A stretch of DNA of 64,000 nt, taken from the NCBI GenBank assembly GCA_025920705.1, contig JAPDLJ010000003.1:31463-95462 (forward strand), read 5' to 3'. Each line of letters begins with the position of its first letter. Position 1 is the first letter of the stretch. The position numbers and the translations under genes were made by a program. Source of the stretch: Candidatus Jingweiarchaeum tengchongense. GTDB taxonomy: Archaea; Nanobdellota; Nanobdellia; Jingweiarchaeales; Jingweiarchaeaceae. Below are positions 48,742 to 57,250 of this stretch, in pieces. Under the pieces are notes generated by a model, which searched no databases, was not told the DNA's origin, and saw only the letters and a list, made by a program, of their open reading frames with translations.

Positions 48742-49821
48742 CTACAGGATAAAATCCTTGTTCTTTATCTTTGTTGGCAAATATTCCTCTGAAATGAATT
48801 TTATACCCCTACTGCTCAATGCTTCTAATTCCAGCTTATAACCAACTTTTAACATGTGATTTATTTCGTCCTGCCATGCCTTCGATTTGAACCAAGGATA
48901 TTCCAAAAGTTCTTTTGCCCTTTTGATATCCATTTCGTTCAATTTGATTGTGACATTCTTTGGTAATTTAAATTTTTCCACATCCTTTGTTGTTAATCCA
49001 ACAAAAATTGCATCCGGTACACCTAACTTTGGAGAAAGATGTGCCAAGTTTATTGAACCTTGTTTGATGACTGAATAAATATAATAACCCCAACCATCAG
49101 CATCCGTTAATACATATATTGGTAAACCAAATTCATTGTGCAGTCTATAAAGCATCCTTCTTACTCCTCTGGAAGGTTGACCTTCTCCTGTGATCAGAAT
49201 ACAATTATGTTTTTTCCAGAACTTGTCCTCATTCAAACGACTGAAAACTGCAGCCTTTTCTACAAAAAGTACAAAATCAGCATCTATCTTCTTAAACTTT
49301 ATCATCTCTTCCTCGACATTACTTGGTACTCCATAACCACCCGTACCCATCTTCCTTAAATTTATTTCATCACCCGCATCCAGAATTGTACAATTACCCA
49401 CCATCAATCCTTTTCTTTCAGCATTTAAGTGCATCTCTTCTCTTAGTACATCCAATGTTACTTCCAAATCTTCGATGATGGGATCGGATTCGCTTTGTTC
49501 TTCAAACGTATTCTCCTTTGTGCCTGGAAGCGTCCTTTTCAATGCATAATATAGATCTCTAATGCTCGTTGTAACTTTTTGCTCTATCAATCCTTTTGTG
49601 AATGCTGCTACCAACAATGTTTGCATGAATTTACGAGCATGCGCAACATTCAAAAAGAATCTTTTTGCCTTCATACCCTTCAGTTTTATTATACCTGTTT
49701 TTTCATCGAATTCAACATTGGCAAGTGTTCTCACGGGTATTTCAATGTATGGATTTTTTCCCTTTTTCATCTGTTCTAAAACATTTTCACCTATTCCCTT
49801 AATCTTCTTCTCTACGCTCAT
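48742..49821 (-). CDS. top6A: DNA topoisomerase VI subunit A
   Basis: The 359-residue Spo11-type subunit cleaves DNA with a catalytic tyrosine, seen in the winged-helix block TTSIRDLYYALKR (about residue 90). The Toprim domain has the acidic metal site in LITGEGQPSRGVRRML and VLTDADGWGYYIY. It pairs with subunit B to relax and decatenate DNA, the main type II enzyme of most archaea. It is the last gene of the superoperon, and its start lies 23 bases inside the 3' end of top6B. Confidence 0.95.
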   Translation of the reverse strand: MSVEKKIKGIGENVLEQMKKGKNPYIEIPVRTLANVEFDEKTGIIKLKGMKAKRFFLNVAHARKFMQTLLVAAFTKGLIEQKVTTSIRDLYYALKRTLPGTKENTFEEQSESDPIIEDLEVTLDVLREEMHLNAERKGLMVGNCTILDAGDEINLRKMGTGGYGVPSNVEEEMIKFKKIDADFVLFVEKAAVFSRLNEDKFWKKHNCILITGEGQPSRGVRRMLYRLHNEFGLPIYVLTDADGWGYYIYSVIKQGSINLAHLSPKLGVPDAIFVGLTTKDVEKFKLPKNVTIKLNEMDIKRAKELLEYPWFKSKAWQDEINHMLKVGYKLELEALSSRGIKFISEEYLPTKIKNKDFIL

Positions 49822-51655
49822 TTTCCTCGCCTTCTATTTTATTCGTTTCTTTAATCTCCTCCATTTCTACAATATCATTACTTTTTTTTATTAGTTTATC
49901 AAGAATCTTCTTTATTTCATCCTTTTTTTCTCCAGTTAACTCACTTAACGCTTGTGTAACTTCTTCACCATACTTCATGAATGTTAAAATTCTTTCCTTC
50001 CTTCGCTGCGCGTAATATCGTTTCGATAAATACAATTTCAATTTTCTTGCAATCTCTTGGAGTGCAAGTTTTATCTCTTTTATAATTATTGGATAACTTG
50101 CGATTGCACTCTTACCTTCGCTTGTGTATGGAACCCATACACTTGCAAAATGTACAAGAATTACGATTGGACCAAGCGGTATTCCATTTAATTCTTCAAT
50201 GTTATAATTTTTCCAATGGACGCTTTGTATCGCTTTCAAGATTGCGCACGAAGAAGCATCGTATAACAACGGTATTTTGTTTGCAAATCTTAGTATTTCT
50301 GCCTTTTCCAATGTAATTTTACCACCATATGCGATTGCAGCTTCCACTTGGAATGGCATTCCTCTATAAACATTCGGCTCTCTCGTAAGTGCGCAGACGA
50401 ATTCTGCACCAGTCTCGTCTTTTAAGCTTTTCTCAATGTTTTCCTGTCCTATCGGAGACAAGCAGTCTAACGGTGGTCTAGCTAGTTTTACTCGCTGCAT
50501 TGCCTTTAATAAACTTTCTATTTCGTGAATTTCAAGTTCTTTTGGATTTTTTTCCTTTATTGCAGCAATCTTAATTATTTGTTTTGCACTACTTGGACCT
50601 ATCTTGCAGAACTCATTCATAAGAAAGCCATAGATGCTTCTTGAAGTTGTCTTTTTAATCATTCTTTTCAATATTCCAAGTTCAATCCCGTGGGGATGTG
50701 GTTTTATTTCTCTTGGCTCCTTTGGTATCTCATTTGTTTTACGCTTGAATTCAAAGACATTTCCATCCGGATCTTTAAATTTTATTGATACATATGGATT
50801 TATGATCGATGTCTGTTTTAAATACTCATAAACTGATCTCTTACCCTTTGAGATGTAAATTCCTTCTATTTCTAGTTCAACTCTTGTACCTCTTTCCTTC
50901 TTAAAATTTTCATCGATACTTTCTGATATGATTTCTGGTTCATTCTTTACTGTATCAATCATTACCTCAACCACATGCGCTGGTTTATCCGGAGAAATTC
51001 TCGATGTTATCCTTGCAGGTTTTCCAGTTGTAAGTTGTGCATAAAGCACAGCGCTATGAATTCCAATACCTTGTTGACCTCTGCTCTCTTTCAATCGATG
51101 AAACTTTGAACCGTATAAAAATTTACCAAATGTATATGGTATCTGTTCTTTTACAATGCCAAGACCATTGTCCTCAACGATTAACCTATACTTTTTCGAT
51201 CTCGTCTTGGTTTGCATTTCTTTATTATTCAGAAAAATTTTGAATCTTTCACCATTAAAAATGATTCTCGCTTTTTCATTATCTATTTCAAAATTCAATT
51301 CATTCTCTTTTTTATTGACGAGCTTGAATTTCTTTCCATTCAATACGAGTAAGTGCTCCCTTCCCCTCTTAACATATTCACCAATCACATTTGTATTTTC
51401 CATCACATCGAACGTCTCTTCTGTGTTTTTAACCTCAACATAGATTTCTGGCGGAACGATACTCTTTCCCTTCTTCAGCAAAGCATAGTTCAATTCATCA
51501 CAAGCATCTAGTGCATTATCAACTGCCTCCTTCACACAGGTTACTACTGCCTTTGTTTTAAGATCAAATCCGAGTAGATGCCTATTCTTCTCAAAAAACT
51601 CAGCCACACTTATTTCTTTATGTTTTTTTGCCATTTCTTCTGCGATTTCCTTCAT
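49799..51655 (-). CDS. top6B: DNA topoisomerase VI subunit B
   Basis: The 618-residue GHKL ATPase has motif N KEAVDNALDACD, the G1 block VEDNGLGI, and G2 RGQQGIGIHSAVLYAQ, followed by H2TH and transducer domains containing the switch-lysine segment (GNVFEFKRK / TSRSIYGFL). A beta-hairpin insert (about 65-145) is present. A charged acidic C-terminal tail follows. It drives the DNA gate formed by subunit A. Its ATG overlaps the stop of the KH-domain gene. Confidence 0.95.
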   Translation of the reverse strand: MKEIAEEMAKKHKEISVAEFFEKNRHLLGFDLKTKAVVTCVKEAVDNALDACDELNYALLKKGKSIVPPEIYVEVKNTEETFDVMENTNVIGEYVKRGREHLLVLNGKKFKLVNKKENELNFEIDNEKARIIFNGERFKIFLNNKEMQTKTRSKKYRLIVEDNGLGIVKEQIPYTFGKFLYGSKFHRLKESRGQQGIGIHSAVLYAQLTTGKPARITSRISPDKPAHVVEVMIDTVKNEPEIISESIDENFKKERGTRVELEIEGIYISKGKRSVYEYLKQTSIINPYVSIKFKDPDGNVFEFKRKTNEIPKEPREIKPHPHGIELGILKRMIKKTTSRSIYGFLMNEFCKIGPSSAKQIIKIAAIKEKNPKELEIHEIESLLKAMQRVKLARPPLDCLSPIGQENIEKSLKDETGAEFVCALTREPNVYRGMPFQVEAAIAYGGKITLEKAEILRFANKIPLLYDASSCAILKAIQSVHWKNYNIEELNGIPLGPIVILVHFASVWVPYTSEGKSAIASYPIIIKEIKLALQEIARKLKLYLSKRYYAQRRKERILTFMKYGEEVTQALSELTGEKKDEIKKILDKLIKKSNDIVEMEEIKETNKIEGEENERREED

Positions 51656-52182
51656 AACAGCACCATCTCCTTTAATCTCCTTCTTTCCCTTTCCAACATT
51701 CGATACACAGTTGCATGTCTTGCACCTTCCAAGAGCATGATAATTGCTCTTCTTGCAATTTCAATATTTTCAATTTTTCCTATCAGTGCTACACTTTTAC
51801 CATATACACTTATATAAGTTTCGGATAGCTCTTCGATGAGTTTTCTTGCTTTGCCTTCCTTTCCAATTATTCTCCCCTTTAATCGCACAAGTGCATTCTT
51901 TGATTTCCCAGCATACTCAGTCAGATCTATTATCTCAATTATATTCTCTTCATTTAATAAACGAAAAGCCTTCTCAGGTGAGAAACCTCTTGCGATCGCT
52001 CTTATCAGGTCTCTCACGATCCAGACCATAACCGAATCATCACCTTCAATTGATACGCCTTCTTCGCTTATTTTTATTTTTGTGTTTGTTTCTTCCTCTA
52101 TCTTCTTTTTTACTTCTCCTCCCTTTCCAATTATCACATTGATCCTTTCCTTTGGTACTTTTACAATCTGGGTAAATTTCAT
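51652..52182 (-). CDS. KH-domain RNA-binding protein, Pno1/Dim2-like
   Basis: The 176-residue product has two KH domains with GxxG loops, VIIGKGGEVKK (about 16-26) and RIIGKEGKARK (about 103-113), and a short basic C-terminus. This is the archaeal homologue of Dim2/Pno1, an assembly factor of the small ribosomal subunit that acts close to Rio kinases and Nob1. The adjacent rio1 gene supports that role. It ends with a four-base overlap with top6B. Confidence 0.87.
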   Translation of the reverse strand: MKFTQIVKVPKERINVIIGKGGEVKKKIEEETNTKIKISEEGVSIEGDDSVMVWIVRDLIRAIARGFSPEKAFRLLNEENIIEIIDLTEYAGKSKNALVRLKGRIIGKEGKARKLIEELSETYISVYGKSVALIGKIENIEIARRAIIMLLEGARHATVYRMLERERRRLKEMVLL

Positions 52183-52185
52183 TTT

Positions 52186-52890
52186 TTATTCACTGGTTAC
52201 ATCTTCATATATTTCTTTTTCACTTCTAACTTTTACACCAAGTTTCCTAAACCATGAATTTACCCTGTTAATGTCCCTTAAGAGCAATTCATTTGCTAGA
52301 TAATGATCTCTTGGCACACCTTGTGAAAAATCAATGAGTACTGGTTTATCTCGCTGATTTAATATATTGTATTCACTAATATCTCCATGAATTAAATCTT
52401 TTTTATACATTCTTTTTATGTAATCAATGATAATCCCATACCATTTTTCTGGATTTCTCGGTTTTGCAACCTTTGCATATTGACACGGGTTTCCATTTTC
52501 ACCGATGAATTCCATTACTAGTACATTATTAACAACGAATATAGGTTCAGGCGCTCTTACTCCAGCTTCCACAGCAATACTAAGGTTCTTAAATTCCTTT
52601 CTTGAAAAGGCATAAACAATGTCCCTTCTTTTCATTTTCACATTATCAAACCTTTTATCACCTTTTATGTATTTCCACATTGACTTAAATTCAGATGTGT
52701 CAGTTCTGAAAATTTTTACTGCGAAAATTTTTTCGTTCTTTCTAGCTTTATACACATTCGCTTCCTTACCGGTTGATATTACGCCTTCCAAAACATCAAA
52801 ATATCCCTTGTTAACTGCCTTATACAAACTCATCAGTGTTGATTCATCAAATACCTCCTTATATATCTTAAATCGCTCAGAAATACGCAT
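52186..52890 (-). CDS. rio1: RIO1-type serine protein kinase
   Basis: The 234-residue RIO kinase has the ATP-binding STGKEANVYKA and AVKIFRTDTSEFKSM, the RIO1 signature in RRDIVYAFSRKEFKNL, the catalytic loop LIHGDISEYNIL, and the metal loop LIDFSQGVPRDH. The family phosphorylates or releases assembly factors in late small-subunit maturation. It is directly upstream of the Pno1-like gene with a 3-base gap, and its ATG is one base from the aIF1A stop. Confidence 0.94.
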   Translation of the reverse strand: MRISERFKIYKEVFDESTLMSLYKAVNKGYFDVLEGVISTGKEANVYKARKNEKIFAVKIFRTDTSEFKSMWKYIKGDKRFDNVKMKRRDIVYAFSRKEFKNLSIAVEAGVRAPEPIFVVNNVLVMEFIGENGNPCQYAKVAKPRNPEKWYGIIIDYIKRMYKKDLIHGDISEYNILNQRDKPVLIDFSQGVPRDHYLANELLLRDINRVNSWFRKLGVKVRSEKEIYEDVTSE

Positions 52891-52891
52891 T

Positions 52892-53185
52892 TTATATCAG
52901 GTCTTTTTGTAGTGTTTTGAAAAAACCTTTTCTCAATAAAAAAGAGACTTCACTCTTTGTGTATCTAAATATAATGTCACCCCTAGTATCTCCTTGTACT
53001 TCCCATGGTTCTACGAGTACCACATCTCCTTCTTTTATCCACACTTTTCTCACAAGTCTACCAGGAATTCTACAAAGCCTTATTTTGCCATCATCACATC
53101 TGACATACATCTTACAAAAACCAAGAAGTTGCTCCACAATACCCAAAACCTCATTCCCCCTTGGTGTCCTAACCTTCTCTTCCAT
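52892..53185 (-). CDS. eif1A: Translation initiation factor aIF1A
   Basis: The 97-residue OB-fold protein opens [18 protein letters not shown] and contains the family blocks [19 protein letters not shown] and [18 protein letters not shown]. It helps position initiator tRNA and scan for the start codon on the small subunit. An in-frame TTG at 53197 would lengthen it by four residues; I prefer the ATG at 53185 with GTGA just before it. The neighbouring aIF2-beta and ribosome-assembly genes fit the operon theme. Confidence 0.92.
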   Translation of the reverse strand: MEEKVRTPRGNEVLGIVEQLLGFCKMYVRCDDGKIRLCRIPGRLVRKVWIKEGDVVLVEPWEVQGDTRGDIIFRYTKSEVSFLLRKGFFKTLQKDLI

Positions 53186-53189
53186 TTTT

Positions 53190-53507
53190 TCACTCAATTA
53201 TTGAAACAAGCTGTGCGTGTGGAATGTCTTTTATTTTTATTACATTTTCTTCCTTTATAATACCAGCTTTTATTGCAAGATCAATAGCCCTTTTTCCCAC
53301 GATATTTGCGATCGTTGCTTTTCTTAACTCTTCTATTGCCTTCTTTTTGCTAATTATTTTTCCTTTGTAAAATCTCGGATTCACAAATAACCTCAAGTTT
53401 CCATCACTAAATTTTTTACCAATGAGTTCTTTATCGCAGAGAGCGACGATATACTCTTCAATGTCATACTGTATAATTCTATATGTTTTAATGTAAATTC
53501 CACTCAT
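53190..53507 (-). CDS. DUF424 family protein
   Basis: A longer in-frame start at 53549 falls in the aIF2-beta coding region. The ATG at 53507 overlaps that gene's stop (ATGA), so I take it (105 residues). The sequence matches archaeal DUF424: [37 protein letters not shown] and IPHAQLVS. Members lie next to translation genes and are thought to bind RNA, but have no proven function. It precedes eif1A in the same unit. Confidence 0.85.
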   Translation of the reverse strand: MSGIYIKTYRIIQYDIEEYIVALCDKELIGKKFSDGNLRLFVNPRFYKGKIISKKKAIEELRKATIANIVGKRAIDLAIKAGIIKEENVIKIKDIPHAQLVSIIE

Positions 53508-53917
53508 TTTATTGCCCTTATTGGCTTTCTTGCTCCACAAGCAAGACATTTAATGAATGTGATTCTATCCTCTTTCTCAAACCTCGTGTCTGGTTTCTTA
53601 CATTCAGCACATATCACAAATTCATTGACATACTTCTCAATTTTACTATTTAACAAACTTGTTGGAAATCTACCTGTAAAAATTACCCTGTAGTCCTCAA
53701 TGTTACCAGAAGTTGCAAGTTCTCTTGATAAGAATTTTAACAGATGGTTTATATCTCTTTTTAAATAATTTGATATGTGTGTTAGGTTGGTAACGATTGT
53801 TCTATTTCCCTGAATAAAAGATTCAACTTTTGGAATCTCGAATCTAACTCTTTCTCTCACTTTTTCAGGTAAGTTTTTGTAAATCCTTTCAAGCATTTCA
53901 TTATAATCGTATTCCAT
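53504..53917 (-). CDS. eif2B: Translation initiation factor aIF2-beta
   Basis: The 137-residue product has an N-terminal helix, the central alpha-beta domain (RVRFEIPKVESFIQGNRTIVTNL) and a C-terminal zinc ribbon (CAECKKPDTRF..CLACGARKP). With aIF2-alpha and -gamma it delivers Met-tRNA to the ribosome. A GTG at 53923 overlaps the upstream stop, but the ATG at 53917 has GGAGG at ideal distance, so I start there. Confidence 0.93.
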   Translation of the reverse strand: MEYDYNEMLERIYKNLPEKVRERVRFEIPKVESFIQGNRTIVTNLTHISNYLKRDINHLLKFLSRELATSGNIEDYRVIFTGRFPTSLLNSKIEKYVNEFVICAECKKPDTRFEKEDRITFIKCLACGARKPIRAIK

Positions 53918-53919
53918 CC

Positions 53920-54585
53920 TCACTCCTCCAATATCTTGAACTTTCCAGGTTTTGGTTCATATATTTCGCTTTCCTCAAGCAGCTCCCTCAAAATTTCTTG
54001 ACATTTTATTTTATCGCTAATTTCATTTAAGATTTCTTTTATATCAACACCTTCCCCCTTATCTAAGCTTCTTATTATATTTAGAACTTTGCTCTTCATC
54101 TCAATTTCTTTTTCATCTAAAATCTTTTCCTCCTTGATCTGCACTTTTGTCTCTTCACCTTTTTCTTCTTCTTCCTTTTCAATTAATTTTTTTAGTTTTT
54201 CTTTTAAAATCATTATTTCAATTTTTCTTTCTATTTCCCAATTCGGATCGTCAACTTTTATGATTTTTTCCTCCACCAAATAGACTTCGTTTTTATACAC
54301 ATTTATTCTCCCAATTACATCGACAATATCACCAATTTTTATTCCAGAAAAATTTTTGGATGGATCAAAACTTTTTATTCTTATCGTCTCGGTTCCATCG
54401 TCAAGTACAATAAAACCATACTTATTATCCTCAGAAATAAAAATTTTCATTACGCTTCCAATTATTCTTGCTTTCCTGACATTTAATCCAAATTTTGTTC
54501 TTATTGTTCTGTTATCCTCTTTAGGTTCAGCATCCACGATGTCCTTAATTGTTAATTTATAAGCAGTGTCTATTTTTGTGAACAA
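53920..54585 (-). CDS. OB-fold single-strand DNA-binding protein, RPA32-like
   Basis: The start is a TTG at 54585 with AGGTGA five bases upstream. The 221-residue product has an OB fold (about 35-110: RIIGSVMKIFISEDNKYGFIVLDDGTETIRI and KIGDIVDVIGRINVYKNEVYLV). An acidic helical linker follows (about 130-165), then a C-terminal winged helix (about 165-221: VLNIIRSLDKGEGVDIKEIL, EPKPGKFKIL). This is the layout of RPA2/RPA32-type proteins. The C-terminal wing closes like that of the neighbouring MCM (EPKHGFIKR). It is four bases downstream of mcm. Confidence 0.85.
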   Translation of the reverse strand: MFTKIDTAYKLTIKDIVDAEPKEDNRTIRTKFGLNVRKARIIGSVMKIFISEDNKYGFIVLDDGTETIRIKSFDPSKNFSGIKIGDIVDVIGRINVYKNEVYLVEEKIIKVDDPNWEIERKIEIMILKEKLKKLIEKEEEEKGEETKVQIKEEKILDEKEIEMKSKVLNIIRSLDKGEGVDIKEILNEISDKIKCQEILRELLEESEIYEPKPGKFKILEE

Positions 54586-54589
54586 TTTC

Positions 54590-56638
54590 TCACCTGAAAA
54601 TCACGCGCTTTATGAATCCATGCTTCGGTTCAAATATCTCCCCGTCCCTTTTCATTTTGTCTATGACTTCCTCTGTTTTGGTTGCTTCTATGCCTTTTGA
54701 TTTTGCCTCTTCGACAATTTCAGTGATAGGTATTGGTGAGTCTTTATACTTATTTTCTAATCCAGCTATGATTTCTTTTACTGTAACTATTCTTGATCTT
54801 TGAGCAGTTGTTATCCCTGTAACGATTCGATCGATATCAAATTGTCCGGTTTCGTAATCAATCCCCACTTCACTCAAGCAATGTCTTAGCAATCTTATTG
54901 CCCTTCTCGCATCGCTTCTCGTCACGGTATTGCTCAATCTTACCCTTGCACTTGCCTCAGCCAGTCTTACTAGTGCTTCAAGTTGTCTTGGCGAGATTGG
55001 GATTGGTTTTACTTCAGATTCTGCAGAAACTGCTTTTCCTCTTAGTGTCGCATAAAAATTTTTTAATTCTTTTATTGCTTCGTCACTGAGTTTTGGTTTA
55101 CATACGCGCTTTGCATATGCGATGTACTTCTTTATCATTTCTGGTGGTATTACTGGATGTTTTAACTCTGGCTCTTTTGCAATTTCAAGCATATGGGTTG
55201 CAATTTTCTCATCTATCTCCCTTCTAGGTTTATCTTGTATTGTAAATATCAAATCAAATCTATTAATCAAAGTGGGTGGAATATCAATTTGTTCAGGTAT
55301 TGGTTGATATGGGTCAAATCTTCCAAGTTTTGGATTAGCAGCAGCAAGTATTGTTGTTTCACATCTTAGCGTTGCTTGTATGTTCGCTTTTGATATTGTG
55401 ACGATTTGTAGTTCCATTGCTTCATGCATCGCAACCCTGTCATCTTTATCCATCTTATCAATTTCATCGATGCAGACAACCGATTTGTTCGCTAATACAA
55501 GCGCGCCGGCTTCTAAGCTCCAACCTCTTACGAATTCATCTCTCACAACTGCAGCCGTTAATCCAGCACCGGTCGTTCCTTTTCCAGACACATATCTTGC
55601 CTTTGGTGCCAATTTTGAGACATATCTTAATAATTGTGATTTTGCCACACCAGGATCCCCAACAAGTAAAATGTGTATATCTCCTCTTCTTTCTGTCCCA
55701 TCAGTCATAATTTTTTTCACACCACCAAATAATTGAAGCGCAATTGCTTCTTTTATGATCTTATAACCATAAATTGTAGGTGCGATCGAATCCCTAAGTT
55801 TTTTGTATATTTTTGGATCAGAAGCGAGTTTCCTGATTTCTTTTTCATCCTCTGGCGTTAATTCAATCTCTTCAAACTCTTTTTCAGAGGGCAATATGTT
55901 ATTGGCCTCGATCATTAAGTCATATCTTGTTGATTCTCCACCCCCTTTTAATGGAAGTGGTACTTCAACCACAACACCGATTACTTGCACCCTACTTCCA
56001 GGGCATGTTTTCTTCACAATTTGTGGATCAACGAGATCCTTTCTTAAAAAAACACTAATCCTTCTTGGCTGTTCTCCACCTTCTAATGTTTCCGGACTTT
56101 CTTCAAGAACGATTCTCTGCGTATCAATAAATTTTCTTTTTATTACTTTAAATTTTCCCTTCCTTCCACAATTTGGACATCTGAATGGTTGGCGAATCAT
56201 CCTTTCGTCTTGCTCCTGTTCTATCATCGTTCCACATGCTGGACACTCAAAAGTAACTAAGCAAGAAACAGGTCTTACATCACTCGTTTGTCTTACTAGA
56301 CCATCGATGCATATCAATTTCCCAATGTGTTTACTTCTAATATCTTTGATGGCCACCATTCTGCTTTCTGGTAAATTGAAAAACCTAATTTCAATTTCTT
56401 TACTTTCCTCAAATGGCAGGTCTATCGCATCTATTGAACGCTTGAATAACTCCAATGTTTTCATTGGTTCTTCAAGTAATAAATCAGCAATTTCTACACT
56501 GAACTTTTCTAATTCTTTGAAATTTATGTTTACACTTGTCCTTCCTTCTTCAACGACCCTTGCCAATTCCTTAAAGTAAAATTTTTTCAAAAAATCTTCA
56601 AATTTCTCTATGATTTCCCTTTCCTCTATTTCACTCAC
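54590..56638 (-). CDS. mcm: Replicative helicase MCM
   Basis: The 682-residue product has an N-terminal domain with a zinc finger (CPACG about 133, CPNCG about 154) and OB fold, and the AAA+ core with Walker A GDPGVAKSQLL (about 328). Walker B VCIDEIDKM, sensor 1 AAANPKLG and the arginine finger LINRFDLIF follow, then a C-terminal winged helix. It unwinds DNA at forks as a hexamer. It starts with GTG inside the tbp stop (GTGA). The tbp-mcm-OB order puts initiation, unwinding and single-strand protection in one transcript. Confidence 0.96.
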   Translation of the reverse strand: MSEIEEREIIEKFEDFLKKFYFKELARVVEEGRTSVNINFKELEKFSVEIADLLLEEPMKTLELFKRSIDAIDLPFEESKEIEIRFFNLPESRMVAIKDIRSKHIGKLICIDGLVRQTSDVRPVSCLVTFECPACGTMIEQEQDERMIRQPFRCPNCGRKGKFKVIKRKFIDTQRIVLEESPETLEGGEQPRRISVFLRKDLVDPQIVKKTCPGSRVQVIGVVVEVPLPLKGGGESTRYDLMIEANNILPSEKEFEEIELTPEDEKEIRKLASDPKIYKKLRDSIAPTIYGYKIIKEAIALQLFGGVKKIMTDGTERRGDIHILLVGDPGVAKSQLLRYVSKLAPKARYVSGKGTTGAGLTAAVVRDEFVRGWSLEAGALVLANKSVVCIDEIDKMDKDDRVAMHEAMELQIVTISKANIQATLRCETTILAAANPKLGRFDPYQPIPEQIDIPPTLINRFDLIFTIQDKPRREIDEKIATHMLEIAKEPELKHPVIPPEMIKKYIAYAKRVCKPKLSDEAIKELKNFYATLRGKAVSAESEVKPIPISPRQLEALVRLAEASARVRLSNTVTRSDARRAIRLLRHCLSEVGIDYETGQFDIDRIVTGITTAQRSRIVTVKEIIAGLENKYKDSPIPITEIVEEAKSKGIEATKTEEVIDKMKRDGEIFEPKHGFIKRVIFR

Positions 56639-57180
56639 CTCTTTAATCTTCTTAAAACTCTGACTAGATTATCAACAGCCTGTTTAATTTCTCTTTCATT
56701 TTTTGCACCAGTACAAACAATCTTTCCAGTACCAAATAAGAGGAATGTGATGTGTGATGCTGGCACCTTGTACACCAATCCAGGAAATTGTTCAGGTTCA
56801 TATTCAGCATTCTCCAATTTAAATGCCAAGTCGTTCAAGTTCAGTCTCATTCCAAGATTTCCACTTGCAACCATGTTCTGTATTTCTATGTCTGGCTTTG
56901 CTCTGATGTTGACCCCAGCTTTCCTGATTTCTTTTATTATCTGTTTTACTGCTTCCCCTACACCCCTTTCGCTCTTTGCACCAGTACAAACAATCTTTCC
57001 AGAACTAAAGACGAGCGATGTAATTCCTTCTTTATTTAGTCTCAATACCAATCCAGGAAATTGTTCAGGATTGTATTCTGTGTTCGGTAAGATACTTGCT
57101 ACTTTTTCAAGTGGAATTTCTTTATGTAGAGAAGCACTTGCAACAACATTTTCTATCCTTACTTGTTTTTTACTTTTCAT
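56635..57180 (-). CDS. tbp: TATA-box-binding protein
   Basis: The 181-residue product is two direct repeats of the TBP saddle: IENVVASASLHKEIPLEKVAS..PEQFPGLVLRL and IQNMVASGNLGMRLNLNDLA..PEQFPGLVYKV. Each ends in GKIVCTGAK. The intercalating Phe positions are present in most copies. It is the promoter-recognition factor that acts with TFB. It heads a ten-gene unit ending at top6A. The SD GGAGGGGGTG is unusually strong. Confidence 0.96.
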   Translation of the reverse strand: MKSKKQVRIENVVASASLHKEIPLEKVASILPNTEYNPEQFPGLVLRLNKEGITSLVFSSGKIVCTGAKSERGVGEAVKQIIKEIRKAGVNIRAKPDIEIQNMVASGNLGMRLNLNDLAFKLENAEYEPEQFPGLVYKVPASHITFLLFGTGKIVCTGAKNEREIKQAVDNLVRVLRRLKR

Positions 57181-57245
57181 CGCACCCCCTCCTTTTATTT
57201 ATAAGATAGAAAAATTTATAAGGAGTTCCTTTATAAATACTTTTT
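57181..57245 (-). promoter_or_regulatory. Promoter of the tbp-mcm superoperon
   Basis: Three TATA-like elements (ATTTATAAAGG, CTTATAAATTT and CTTATAAATAA on the minus strand) lie within 55 bases before the SD GGAGGGGGTG of tbp. The nearest is only about 15 bases from the ATG and so cannot serve this start. Confidence 0.5.
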
Positions 57246-57250
57246 CCGAA

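Noticed and set aside
53508..53549. Extended N-terminus of the DUF424 protein
   Set aside because: It would lie inside aIF2-beta; the ATG overlapping the previous stop is a better start and matches the family N-terminus.
55803..56579. 258-codon open frame on the plus strand
   Set aside because: Complement of the mcm coding sequence; low-complexity Ser/Leu-rich product with no start context.
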